From Rickettsia typhi (GTDB taxonomy: Bacteria > Pseudomonadota > Alphaproteobacteria > Rickettsiales > UBA1997), in assembly GCA_945874115.1 (NCBI GenBank), contig CAMCFD010000035.1, positions 1 through 15,011 on the forward strand: DNA of 15,011 nucleotides, read 5' to 3'. Below, in pieces: positions 1-7,745 of the stretch. The notes beneath the pieces are model-generated. The model saw only the letters and a program-made list of their open reading frames with translations, was not told the DNA's origin and searched no databases. A program made the translations under genes and the position numbers. Every line of letters begins with the position of its first letter. Within the stretch, counting starts at the first letter, position 1.

Positions 1-63
1 TTTGGCGAGTCGTCTAAAATTTGTACGATCTTTGCGATATTATATTCATTCAAACTTTTGAAA

Positions 64-1620
64 ATGTCAATTTTTCGCTCTGCGTTTACTGTGTCATTTT
101 TTATTTCGATGTCACGTGTTTTTGGCTTTATCCGCGACATTTTAATTGCAAAATATCTAGGTGTAAGTGTTTTGTCTGACGTGTTTTTTGCTGCCTTTAG
201 GGTTCCGAATTTCTTTCGTCGCGTTTTTGGAGAAGGTGCCATGAACTCAGCATTCGTGCCGATTTTCGTTGATAAATTGCAAGATAAAACTTCTAACGTG
301 GATGAGAAGGTTTTCTTCCAAAACGTGTTCTCAATTTTGCTTTACATTTTGTTAATTTTCACGATAATTTTTCAAATCTTCATGCCATTCTTCATGAAGA
401 TTTTGTTTCCCGGATTTATCGCTGATGCCGACAAATTCTCGCTTCTCGTAAGTTTGTCGCGAATAACAATCTTCTATTTACTATTTATTTGCTTGGTTGC
501 GCTATGTTCTGGAGTTCTTAATTCTGTGGGCAAATTCGCGGTTCCGGCGGCGTCTCCGATCATTTTAAATTTAACATTAATTGCCTCAATTTTTGTTTTT
601 GCAAATGTTACTCCAAACTATGCCTACGCTTTATCTTGGGGTGTTTTTTGTGCGGGAATTTTACAATTTTTATGGCTTTTATTTTTTACTTTAAAGCAAA
701 AAATGTTGATTTATCCAAAGCCATTTTCATTGAAATTATTTCAAAATCACGACATCAAAAAATTCTTCAGAAAGCTTGCTCCAGCCGTGATTGGAGGCAA
801 TGTGCTGCAAATTAATTTGCTTATCGATTCAATTTTTGCCAGCATGATTTTTGGCGCAATGTCCTACCTTTATTATGCTGACCGAATTAACCAATTGCCG
901 CTTGCAATGATTGGAATTGCGATAGGTGTGGTGCTTCTTCCATCGATGTCGAGAAAAATTAAAGAGCGCGAATTTGACGGCGCAATTCGTCTACAAAATC
1001 TTGCGCTTGAGGTCGGATTAATTTTGGTGATTCCGGCAACGCTTGCGCTCACTTGTCTGTCTGAGCCGATCATCACAACATTATTTGAGCGTGGAAAATT
1101 CACTCACACCGAAACAATTTTTGTTGCAAAAGCCTTGCGTTTCTATTCTTTCGGCCTTCCGGCTTTTGTTCTCGTTAAAGTTATGGAGCCCGCATTCTTC
1201 TCGCGCGGCGACACAAGAACGCCAATGACAATCGCCATAGTTTGTCTTTTCAGTAATGTCATTTTAAACTCAATTTTCTTCTTTTTAAATGTCGGATATT
1301 TAGGGATAATATTGGCCTCAGTCATCTCGTCATATTTAAATTTAAGTCTTATTTTTATAAAATTATTACATAAAAAACATTTCTTTTTTGAGGAAAAATT
1401 TCTGCTTAAGTTGTTTAAAATTTTTATCCCATCAATCGTAATGTTTTTCGCGTTAATATTGACGAGAAATTTTTTCAGCAACAGTGATAATTTCGGCATA
1501 ATAATTGAACTTATGATGATGATTTTTATCGGCATAACAACTTATTTCGCGACGTCATATTTTAGTGGAAGCCTCGATATTTTACTCAACAGTGCCATGT
1601 TCAAAAGGAGACGCAAATGA
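64..1620 (+). CDS. murJ: MurJ lipid II flippase
   Basis: Integral inner-membrane protein of the MurJ/MviN family (MOP superfamily), which flips lipid II across the cytoplasmic membrane for peptidoglycan synthesis. The protein is strongly hydrophobic, with many membrane segments consistent with the usual 14. Numbered from the ATG at 64 it is 518 aa, a normal family length. Arg18, Arg24 and Asp25 in the first helix region and Arg52 in the FRR segment then fall where E. coli MurJ has its essential arginines; Arg274 in YYADR matches the family's conserved loop arginine near 270. This agreement favours ATG 64 over the in-frame TTG at 58. The frame stays open upstream to the window edge, so a longer start cannot be excluded. 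The TGA stop overlaps the ATG of the next gene (ATGA), implying translational coupling. No damage is seen. Confidence 0.96.
   Translation: MSIFRSAFTVSFFISMSRVFGFIRDILIAKYLGVSVLSDVFFAAFRVPNFFRRVFGEGAMNSAFVPIFVDKLQDKTSNVDEKVFFQNVFSILLYILLIFTIIFQIFMPFFMKILFPGFIADADKFSLLVSLSRITIFYLLFICLVALCSGVLNSVGKFAVPAASPIILNLTLIASIFVFANVTPNYAYALSWGVFCAGILQFLWLLFFTLKQKMLIYPKPFSLKLFQNHDIKKFFRKLAPAVIGGNVLQINLLIDSIFASMIFGAMSYLYYADRINQLPLAMIGIAIGVVLLPSMSRKIKEREFDGAIRLQNLALEVGLILVIPATLALTCLSEPIITTLFERGKFTHTETIFVAKALRFYSFGLPAFVLVKVMEPAFFSRGDTRTPMTIAIVCLFSNVILNSIFFFLNVGYLGIILASVISSYLNLSLIFIKLLHKKHFFFEEKFLLKLFKIFIPSIVMFFALILTRNFFSNSDNFGIIIELMMMIFIGITTYFATSYFSGSLDILLNSAMFKRRRK
1606..1610 (+). promoter_or_regulatory. Shine-Dalgarno site of the rlmC-like gene
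   Basis: AGGAG lies 6 bases before the ATG at 1617, inside the last codons of murJ. It is one of only two clear Shine-Dalgarno sites in the window and supports the start chosen for the downstream methyltransferase and its coupling to murJ translation. Confidence 0.75.
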
Positions 1621-2711
1621 TACAGAATTGTCGCTATTTTCCTGAATGCGGAGGTTGTTTATATTTAGATTTAGACGACAAAAAATATCAAGAAGATAAA
1701 GTGATTGCGCTCAAAAAAACTCTGAGCAACCTAGAAACTCCCGATATAGATTTTTTTTGGATTGGCCCAAGCTCTCGCAGAAAAATTATCCTGCAAATTG
1801 ACGATAAAAACAGAGTTGGATTTTTCGCGAAATCATCAAAAAATTTAGTTGAAATTGATGAGTGTTTCGTAAGTGAAAAAAGAATTTCTCAAATAATTTT
1901 GCCGCTCAAAAATTTTCTTAAAAGTTTTGAAAATAATTCAATTGCGCAAATTCAAATTACGCTTTTTGATAATGTTTTAAATGTTATTTTTGCGATAAAA
2001 AGAGAATTAAATTTTACTCAAATTCAGAAAATTACTGAATTTGCTAAGGCTAATAAAATCAACGCTTCATACAGTTTAAAAAAAGAAACTGTTCCGATTT
2101 ATATTATAGAAAACAATCAAATTTTTGTTGAGAATTTTACTTTAAATAATGAAAAATCTTCTTACATAACGCTTGATTTAAGCGCAAATATATTCATTCA
2201 AGCCACCAAAAAAGGTTTAGAAAAAATTACAAAAACTCTTGCATATTTTATCGAAAATAATTTTAAGACAAGGCCAAAAATAATTGATATTTATGCCGGA
2301 TTTGGAATTTATTCTTTCGCAGTTTCTCATTTAGCAAAAGAGGTTCAAGCCTTTGAAGGCGATGAAGAAATGACGAGTTTAATTGTGAAAAATGCGGCAA
2401 AAAATTCCTTAGCGAATAAAATTATTGCTAAAAATCGTGATTTATTTTTCTATCCAATTTCATATAAAGAATTGGAAAAATTCGATTTAGTAATTATCAA
2501 TCCACCAAGAAACGGCGCGACTCCGCAAGTTAAAGAAATTGCGAATTCGAAAATAAAAAATGTCATTTATGTTTCGTGCAATCCGCAAAGTTTTGTTTTT
2601 GATGCTGCGATTTTATTGAAGTCGGGCTTTAAAATAATTTCAATCACTGCAATTGATCAATTCTATTCAACAAGCCATTTGGAATTGGTTGTTATTATGC
2701 AAAAAAATTAA
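1617..2711 (+). CDS. RlmC/TrmA-family RNA (uracil-C5) methyltransferase
   Basis: SAM-dependent 5-methyluridine RNA methyltransferase of the RlmC/RlmD/TrmA family, acting on rRNA or tRNA in the cytoplasm. The 364-aa protein starts almost directly with a 4Fe-4S cysteine motif (Cys5, Cys11, Cys14 in CRYFPECGGC, with Cys83 a likely fourth ligand). The TRAM domain found at the N-terminus of RlmD is therefore missing, an RlmC-like layout. The SAM-binding motif is at about 224-230 (DIYAGFG). NPPRNG at 295-300 replaces the usual DPPRxG, SCNP carries the nucleophile Cys321, and His354-x-Glu356 fits the C-terminal catalytic base. The start is fixed by AGGAG 6 bases upstream and the 4-base overlap with murJ. 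The exact target uridine (23S rRNA or tRNA) cannot be told from sequence alone. Confidence 0.88.
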   Translation: MIQNCRYFPECGGCLYLDLDDKKYQEDKVIALKKTLSNLETPDIDFFWIGPSSRRKIILQIDDKNRVGFFAKSSKNLVEIDECFVSEKRISQIILPLKNFLKSFENNSIAQIQITLFDNVLNVIFAIKRELNFTQIQKITEFAKANKINASYSLKKETVPIYIIENNQIFVENFTLNNEKSSYITLDLSANIFIQATKKGLEKITKTLAYFIENNFKTRPKIIDIYAGFGIYSFAVSHLAKEVQAFEGDEEMTSLIVKNAAKNSLANKIIAKNRDLFFYPISYKELEKFDLVIINPPRNGATPQVKEIANSKIKNVIYVSCNPQSFVFDAAILLKSGFKIISITAIDQFYSTSHLELVVIMQKN

Positions 2712-2720
2712 AAAATAAAA

Positions 2721-4487
2721 ATGAAAAACCAAAAAATAATTTGTCCAAGTTGGAATTTGTCAGATTTTTATTCATCAATTAAAGATAAAAAAATCAACTC
2801 CGATTTAAATTTAGCAAAAAAATCTGCGCAAGATTTTGCAAAAAAATATTTTAAGAAAGTCGCCAAATTAAAGGGTTCAGAGCTTTTTGACGCAATTGAG
2901 AAATATGAAGAAATATCGGAAATTATTGGAAAATTAGGAAGTTATTCTTATTTAATTTATGCCTCTGATTTGTCGAATCAAAATCACATTTCATTTCATC
3001 AAAATATTTGTGAAGATATTTCGAAAATTGAAAAAGATTTAGTTTTCTTTACGCTTGAAATCAATGAAATAGAAGACGCGCAAATTTCTAAACTTTTAAA
3101 ATCTTCGCAAGATTTGCAAAAATATCAACCATTTTTGCGCGATATTCGTGTTTTCAAAAAGCATCAATTGAGTCATGATTTAGAAAAATTTGCGCTTGAA
3201 AAAAATATTTCTGCGCAAAATGCGTGGGTAAGATTATTTGACGAAACCGTTAACAACCTAGAGTTTAGCTATCGCAAAAAGATTTTGCAATCGCAAGAAA
3301 TTTTTAATTTGATGAGCGACAAAGATGAAAAAGTTAGAAAAGACGCTGGCGAGTCGATCGCAAAAACTTTAGAAAAAAACTCGAAAACTTTTGCTTTCAT
3401 CACCAACACTTTGGCGAAAAATAAAGATGTAGAAGATGAATGGAGAGGGTTTGCAAAACCAATATCTTCGCGCAATCTAAGCAATTTTGTTGAAGATGAA
3501 ATTGTTGAAACTTTAGTAAAAAAAGTTAAAGAAAATTATAAAAATATTTCGCATAAATATTATAAGAAAAAAGCGAAAATTTTAGGCAAAAAATATTTAA
3601 ATTATTATGACAGAAACGCGCCGCTTGGTGAAAAAGAAGAAAAGTTAATTTCGTGGGAAGACGCGCGAAATCTAGTTTTGGAGGCTTATGAAGAATTCGA
3701 TCCAAACATGCGAAAAATTGGCGAAATGTTTTTTGATAAAAAATGGATCGACGCTGACGTCAGAAAAGGCAAAGATTCGGGCGCGTTTTCTCATCCGTGC
3801 GTTCCGACAGTTCACCCTTATATTTTAATGAATTATCAAGGAAAAGTTCGCGATGTTATGACGCTAGCGCACGAGCTCGGACACGGAATTCATCAATATT
3901 TGGCCGCAAAACAAGGTTATTTTATGAGCTCGACTCCGCTAACTTTGGCAGAAACTGCCTCGGTTTTTGGCGAGCAATTAGTGTTTCAAAAAATTCTCAA
4001 AAATGAAAAAGATGCAAAGCGCAAAAAATTAATTATCGCAAATAAAGTTGAAGACATGATCAACACGGCCGTAAGGCAAATTGCATTTTTAGAATTTGAG
4101 CACAAAGTTCACGACGAGCGTAAAAAAGGCGAAATCAGCCTCGAAAAAATTTGCGAATTTTGGATGGAAGTTCAAAAAGAAAGTCTTGGCGACATTTTTA
4201 AATTTGACGACGGATATAAATATTTTTGGTCATATATTCCTCACTTTATCCATTCGCCGTTCTACGTTTATTCTTATGCTTTCGGCGATTGTTTGGTGAA
4301 TTCACTTTATGGCGTTTATCAAGGTGGAAAAATAAAAAATTTCGCGCAAAAATATACGCAAATGCTTGAAAGCGGCGGCACGAAGCATCATAAAGAAATG
4401 TTGGCTCCATTTGGACTTGACGCGAAAAATCCACAATTTTGGCAAAATGGGCTTGACGTTATCGAAAAATATGTAGATATGATTTAG
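2721..4487 (+). CDS. pepF: Oligoendopeptidase F, M3B metallopeptidase
   Basis: Cytoplasmic zinc peptidase of family M3B that cuts oligopeptides of moderate length and helps recycle peptides. The protein is 588 aa, typical for the family. The N-terminal helical region (about 110-200) precedes the catalytic domain. The zinc motif HELGH is at 384-388 and the third ligand Glu411 lies in TLAETASVFGE. SHPCVPTVHPYILMNY (357-372) and the C-terminal YSYAFGDCL segment are also M3B-like. There is no signal peptide. It starts 9 bases after the methyltransferase stop with only an A-rich leader and no Shine-Dalgarno site, so it is probably the third gene of the murJ operon. The stop is followed by 167 bases before purB with no clear terminator hairpin. 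Confidence 0.94.
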   Translation: MKNQKIICPSWNLSDFYSSIKDKKINSDLNLAKKSAQDFAKKYFKKVAKLKGSELFDAIEKYEEISEIIGKLGSYSYLIYASDLSNQNHISFHQNICEDISKIEKDLVFFTLEINEIEDAQISKLLKSSQDLQKYQPFLRDIRVFKKHQLSHDLEKFALEKNISAQNAWVRLFDETVNNLEFSYRKKILQSQEIFNLMSDKDEKVRKDAGESIAKTLEKNSKTFAFITNTLAKNKDVEDEWRGFAKPISSRNLSNFVEDEIVETLVKKVKENYKNISHKYYKKKAKILGKKYLNYYDRNAPLGEKEEKLISWEDARNLVLEAYEEFDPNMRKIGEMFFDKKWIDADVRKGKDSGAFSHPCVPTVHPYILMNYQGKVRDVMTLAHELGHGIHQYLAAKQGYFMSSTPLTLAETASVFGEQLVFQKILKNEKDAKRKKLIIANKVEDMINTAVRQIAFLEFEHKVHDERKKGEISLEKICEFWMEVQKESLGDIFKFDDGYKYFWSYIPHFIHSPFYVYSYAFGDCLVNSLYGVYQGGKIKNFAQKYTQMLESGGTKHHKEMLAPFGLDAKNPQFWQNGLDVIEKYVDMI

Positions 4488-4598
4488 TCGTTGGTTTCTT
4501 TATTTTCGTGGCCTTAACGCATTTTATCATAAATTAAATATGAAAAATTTGTAAGCGAAATAAAAAGCCAATTAGCCTATTTTGATAGCGAAAAAACC

Positions 4599-4626
4599 TT
4601 GCAAAATTGCACTTAATTGCTATAAT
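4599..4626 (+). promoter_or_regulatory. sigma70-type promoter of purB
   Basis: TTGCAA (4599-4604) and a perfect TATAAT (4621-4626) are separated by 16 bases, 28 bases before the purB ATG. Predicted transcription starts near 4633, leaving a leader of about 20 bases. This suggests purB is transcribed on its own rather than only by read-through from pepF. Confidence 0.65.
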
Positions 4627-4654
4627 TATAATAAATATTAATAATTCTTAAAAT

Positions 4655-5965
4655 ATGATTCCGCGCTACACACGCCAAGAAATGGCAAATATTTGGACTG
4701 ATCAAAATCGTTTTCGCATTTGGTTTGAAATCGAAGCTTACGCACTTGAAAGTTTTGAAAAATTAAACTTGGTTCCAAAAAACACCGCGAAACAGGTTTT
4801 TGAAGCTGTTGGCGATAAAAAATTTAGTTTCGATGTTGATAAAATTCTCGAAATTGAAAAAACAACCAAACATGACGTAATCGCATTTTTAACTTATTTG
4901 GCTGAGATTATCGGCGAAAATTCACGTTTCGTTCATTTAGGAATGACAAGCTCTGACGTTGTCGACACTTGTTTGTCGAAACAGCTTGATGAGGCGAGTG
5001 AAATTTTAATCGCCGATTTAGAAAAACTTTTAGCTGCAATTAAAAAGCGCGCTTTCGAACATAAAAACACAATTTGCATTGGTCGCTCACACGGAATCCA
5101 TGCTGAGCCCGTAACTTTTGGCTTGAAGCTTGCGCGTTTTTACGCCGAATTCGCAAGAAACCTCGAAAGAATGAAAGCCGCGCGAAAAGAAATAGCCGTT
5201 TGCGCCATTTCTGGTGCGGTTGGAACACACGCCAATGTCTCGATCGAAGTTCAAGATTATGTCGCAAAAAAACTAAATCTTGCGTCCGAAAGTGTTTCAT
5301 CGCAAGTGATTCCACGCGATCGCCACGCTATGTTTTTTGCAACACTTGGCGTTATTGCGTCATCGGTTGAAAATTTATCGACCGAAATTCGTCACTTGCA
5401 AAGAACCGAAGTTTTAGAAGCTGAAGAATTTTTCGCTAAAGGCCAGAAAGGCTCGTCAGCAATGCCGCACAAACGCAATCCAATCTTGACCGAAAATTTA
5501 TGCGGTCTTGCGCGAATCGTGAGAAGCGCCGTTGTTCCTGCGCTTGAAAACGTTGCGCTGTGGCACGAACGCGACATTTCACATTCATCAGTCGAGAGAA
5601 TGATCGCTCCAGACTCAACAGTCACGCTCGATTTCGCGCTTAATCGCCTCACAAATGTTGTCGAAAATTTGTCGATTTATCCAAAAAATATGCAAAAAAA
5701 TATCGATAGACTTGGAGGTCTTCATTGTTCTCAGCGCGTTTTGTTGGCTCTAATTGAAGAAGCAAAAATTTCTCGCGAAGATGCATATAAAATCGTGCAA
5801 ATCAACGCCATGAAGGTTTGGGAAGAGGGTGCAGATTTCAAAACTTTGCTCAAAAACGATAAGCAAGTTTGCGAAAAATTAAGCGATAAAAAAATCGATT
5901 CGCTTTTCGACGATTCTCATCACTTGAAAAATATTGATGCGATTTTTACAAAAGTTTTTGGTTAG
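4655..5965 (+). CDS. purB: Adenylosuccinate lyase
   Basis: Fumarase/aspartase-superfamily lyase that acts twice in purine synthesis: SAICAR to AICAR, and adenylosuccinate to AMP, releasing fumarate each time. At 436 aa it has the usual bacterial length. Visible signatures are TSSD at 98-101, GRSHGIHAEPVTFG at 143-156 carrying the active-site histidines, and the superfamily signature SSAMPHKRNP at 267-276, whose flexible-loop serine acts as the catalytic residue. The start is supported by the N-terminal sequence (IPRYTRQEMANIW, typical of PurB) and by the promoter just upstream. There is no Shine-Dalgarno site. It is a second purine gene besides the half purL about 7.5 kb downstream on the same strand. 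Confidence 0.97.
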   Translation: MIPRYTRQEMANIWTDQNRFRIWFEIEAYALESFEKLNLVPKNTAKQVFEAVGDKKFSFDVDKILEIEKTTKHDVIAFLTYLAEIIGENSRFVHLGMTSSDVVDTCLSKQLDEASEILIADLEKLLAAIKKRAFEHKNTICIGRSHGIHAEPVTFGLKLARFYAEFARNLERMKAARKEIAVCAISGAVGTHANVSIEVQDYVAKKLNLASESVSSQVIPRDRHAMFFATLGVIASSVENLSTEIRHLQRTEVLEAEEFFAKGQKGSSAMPHKRNPILTENLCGLARIVRSAVVPALENVALWHERDISHSSVERMIAPDSTVTLDFALNRLTNVVENLSIYPKNMQKNIDRLGGLHCSQRVLLALIEEAKISREDAYKIVQINAMKVWEEGADFKTLLKNDKQVCEKLSDKKIDSLFDDSHHLKNIDAIFTKVFG

Positions 5966-5989
5966 TTTGAAGCAAGATTAGAATAGAAA

Positions 5990-6019
5990 AATCGGCCAAG
6001 TCAAGAAATTTGGCCGATT
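5990..6019 (-). terminator. Intrinsic terminator shared by purB and the EF-hand gene
   Basis: A perfect 10-bp stem (AATCGGCCAA at 5990-5999, TTGGCCGATT at 6010-6019) with a 10-base loop. On the minus strand the stem ends in a run of five T, so it fits a rho-independent terminator for the EF-hand gene whose stop is at 6121. On the plus strand it lies 24 bases after the purB stop but lacks a T run, so termination of purB there is less certain. Confidence 0.72.
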
Positions 6020-6058
6020 AAAACAAATATTTCAAAACAAAAACTTAAATAAGTTAGA

Positions 6059-6091
6059 ATCCCCGCTTTCGCGAGGATGACAATCCTTGTC
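6059..6091. repeat. Short G+C-rich palindromic (REP-like) element
   Basis: A hairpin at 6059-6078 pairs ATCC-C-CGC with GCG-A-GGAT (one C/A mismatch, loop TTTC). Overlapping alternatives follow: AGGAT/ATCCT at 6074-6087 and GACAA/TTGTC at 6079-6091. The local G+C is much higher than the surroundings. The core resembles the dispersed ATCCCCGC...GCGGGGAT palindromes scattered between genes in many proteobacterial genomes. Copy number in this genome is unknown. Confidence 0.5.
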
Positions 6092-6120
6092 GAAATTAAA
6101 ATATTACACTCTAGAAACAA

Positions 6121-6417
6121 TTATTGCTTTTTTTCTTCTTTATATTTATCACGCATTTTTTCATGCATAGATTTCATTTCTTCTTTTGTTAAATTGCCGT
6201 CTTTATTGGCGTCAATCTCTGCAAATTTTCCGTTATGAGAATTTGTCCATTCTTTTTTCGAAATTTTGCCATTTTTATCGGCATCGCTTTCGCTAAACAT
6301 TTTTTCAAACATTTTAGCGCCTTCTTTATGACAAGGTTTCATTTGGCATTTTTTCTCTCCAAGCTGAATACTGCAGGCGCAAAGACCAAAAATAAGTGCA
6401 AGTGCTAATTTTTTCAT
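6121..6417 (-). CDS. Small EF-hand calcium-binding lipoprotein
   Basis: A 98-aa protein with a short basic N-terminus, a hydrophobic stretch and a likely lipobox LCAC (12-15), making Cys15 the candidate lipidated residue. Two canonical EF-hand loops follow: DADKNGKISKKE (45-56) and DANKDGNLTKEE (69-80), each with acidic or Asn residues at positions 1, 3 and 5, Gly at 6 and Glu at 12. It therefore probably binds calcium outside the cytoplasm. Cys24 and Cys29 could form a disulfide or bind metal. The C-terminus is lysine- and glutamate-rich. The start is supported by AGGAG 4 bases before the ATG. Similar small EF-hand proteins are common in alphaproteobacteria; the cellular role is not known. 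Confidence 0.85.
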   Translation of the reverse strand: MKKLALALIFGLCACSIQLGEKKCQMKPCHKEGAKMFEKMFSESDADKNGKISKKEWTNSHNGKFAEIDANKDGNLTKEEMKSMHEKMRDKYKEEKKQ

Positions 6418-6421
6418 AAAA

Positions 6422-6426
6422 CTCCT
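6422..6426 (-). promoter_or_regulatory. Shine-Dalgarno site of the EF-hand gene
   Basis: On the minus strand AGGAG stands 4 bases before the ATG (6417-6415). This is one of only two clear Shine-Dalgarno sites in the window and it decides the start of the EF-hand lipoprotein gene. Confidence 0.7.
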
Positions 6427-6459
6427 AAAATTATTAATGAAATTTAAAACAAATCAGCT

Positions 6460-6468
6460 ATAATACCA
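6460..6468 (-). promoter_or_regulatory. Possible extended -10 promoter for the EF-hand gene
   Basis: On the minus strand TGG-TATTAT reads out of the left end of the palindromic element: TGn at 6468-6466 and the -10 hexamer at 6465-6460. The predicted start near 6453 leaves a leader of about 36 bases to the EF-hand ATG. No good -35 hexamer is present, which is acceptable for an extended -10 promoter. Inference from sequence only. Confidence 0.42.
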
Positions 6469-6623
6469 TTTTCCACTAATAATTAACCATTTATGCTTCA
6501 TAATTTAGGTCTAAAATCTTAAATAAAAATCACCCATATCACCCGATATGACTGATTTTTCTTTAAAATTTTATCCACGAAATTATTTCGCCTAAAAGGC
6601 TAATTATTAGTGGAAAATGGTAT
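6463..6623. mobile_element. MITE-like 161-bp palindromic element
   Basis: The ends are a perfect 23-bp inverted repeat (6463-6485 and 6601-6623, starting ATACCATTTTCC). The interior is also largely self-complementary. Bases 6512-6532 pair with 6553-6573 (19 of 21), and a central hairpin has CATATC (6535-6540), loop ACCC and GATATG (6545-6550). The 21 bases just inside the arms match at about 15 of 21. The whole unit can fold into one long hairpin. It contains no ORF. AGCTAT occurs just outside both ends (6456-6461 and 6626-6631) and may be a target duplication, although AGCT is itself palindromic. The structure fits a non-autonomous miniature inverted-repeat element or a palindromic element of the sort known in Rickettsiales. 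No transposase is in the window. Confidence 0.72.
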
Positions 6624-6626
6624 AAA
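6618..6626 (+). promoter_or_regulatory. Possible extended -10 promoter for the threonine dehydrogenase gene
   Basis: TGG-TATAAA (TGn at 6618-6620, hexamer at 6621-6626) spans the right edge of the palindromic element and points to the dehydrogenase gene at 6703. The predicted start near 6633 gives a leader of about 70 bases. No convincing -35 is present. It mirrors the site at the left end because both lie in the terminal repeat. Confidence 0.4.
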
Positions 6627-6702
6627 GCTATGATTAATTTTAAGCAGTGTTTCCATATTATTCAATCTATTATTTATTTAAGAATTTATCCCAAACTTAT
6701 TT

Positions 6703-7647
6703 ATGACAACGAAAATTTTAGTGACGGGCGCGCTCGGTCAAATTGGTTCAGAACTTACTTTGGCGCTGCGTAAAATTTATGGCGACAAAAATGTTATTGC
6801 CTCTGACGTAAAAGATTCTGCGCCAGATTTTGCGCCATACGAAAAGCTCGATGTTCTTGATAAACAAGGCCTTGCCGCAGTCATAAAAAAACACGACATA
6901 AAAATAATTCACCATTTAGCTGCAATTTTATCGGCCGCTGGCGAAAAAAATCCGCAACTATGTTTTGACGTCAATATTATCGGTTTATACAACGTTTTAG
7001 AAGTTGCGCGCGAGCTTAACATTAAGCAAATTGTGTGCCCAAGTTCGATCGCAGTTTTTGGCCCCGAAACGCCTCGCGACAACACTCCGCAACAAACTGT
7101 GATTTTGCCAAAAACTATGTATGGCGTTTCGAAAGCGGCGGGCGAATTAATTTGCGATTATTATGTCGCGAAATATAATCTTGATGTTCGCGGATTGCGC
7201 TATCCGGGCCTGATTAGCTATAAAACTTTACCAGGTGGGGGAACGACCGATTATGCGGTTGAAATTTTTTACGAAGCAATTAAACACAAAAAATATAATT
7301 GCTTTCTAAAGGCCGACACAGTTTTGCCTATGATGTATATGAACGACGCGATTCGCGGCACAATTGAACTTGGCGAAGCTGATTTTTCTAAGCTTCAAAA
7401 TCACTCAAATTTTAATTTTGCGGCAATAAGTTTTTCTTGCGAAGAATTGGCGCGCGAAATTAAAAAACATATTCCTGAATTTAAAATCGAATATAATCCT
7501 GACTTCCGTCAAAAAATCGCTGATTCTTGGCCGCGCTCAATCGATGACGCGCAAGCCCGTGCACAATGGGGCTGGAAACCTGAATTTGATTTAGCGAAAA
7601 TGACGAGCGATATGATTAAAAATTTGCAGATAAAATTAAAACCGTAG
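6703..7647 (+). CDS. tdh: SDR-type L-threonine 3-dehydrogenase
   Basis: NAD-dependent short-chain dehydrogenase/epimerase-fold enzyme that probably oxidises L-threonine to 2-amino-3-oxobutyrate. The 314-aa protein opens with the Rossmann motif GALGQIG (9-15) and an Asp at the end of strand two (SDVKD), fitting NAD preference. It has the catalytic Ser114/Ser115 region and YGVSK (Tyr140, Lys144). The segment RYPGLISYKTLPGGGTTDYA (166-185) is characteristic of the SDR-type threonine dehydrogenases related to UDP-galactose epimerase, not of the zinc-dependent E. coli Tdh. The partner gene kbl (2-amino-3-ketobutyrate CoA ligase) is not in the window. The leader has no Shine-Dalgarno site. It is divergent from the EF-hand gene with the palindromic element between them. 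A generic sugar epimerase is the main alternative but fits less well. Confidence 0.87.
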   Translation: MTTKILVTGALGQIGSELTLALRKIYGDKNVIASDVKDSAPDFAPYEKLDVLDKQGLAAVIKKHDIKIIHHLAAILSAAGEKNPQLCFDVNIIGLYNVLEVARELNIKQIVCPSSIAVFGPETPRDNTPQQTVILPKTMYGVSKAAGELICDYYVAKYNLDVRGLRYPGLISYKTLPGGGTTDYAVEIFYEAIKHKKYNCFLKADTVLPMMYMNDAIRGTIELGEADFSKLQNHSNFNFAAISFSCEELAREIKKHIPEFKIEYNPDFRQKIADSWPRSIDDAQARAQWGWKPEFDLAKMTSDMIKNLQIKLKP

Positions 7648-7745
7648 GCGTATTAAAAAAGCTAAATTATTACTAATCAAGGAAGAAATCTTAAGAAGAT
7701 TGGATTTTAAAGGTTTTGTGCTGTGAAGCTAGACGTATTAAAGAA

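Noticed and set aside
1143..1535. 130-aa open frame on the minus strand inside murJ
   Set aside because: It lies fully antisense to well-conserved murJ sequence and shows no recognisable motif, signal or start context.
4604..4626. TTGCAC at 4607 as -35 of the purB promoter
   Set aside because: Its spacing to TATAAT is only 8 bases; TTGCAA at 4599 with 16 bases fits far better.
7683..7705. AATCTT/AAGATT hairpin between the dehydrogenase gene and tRNA-Ala as a terminator
   Set aside because: The stem is only 6 bp and AT-rich, with a 3-base loop and no T run on either strand.
7649..7742. CGTATTAAA repeated at 7649 and 7734 around the threonine dehydrogenase 3' region
   Set aside because: Nine AT-rich bases twice in 100 is weak evidence, with no extended similarity around the copies.
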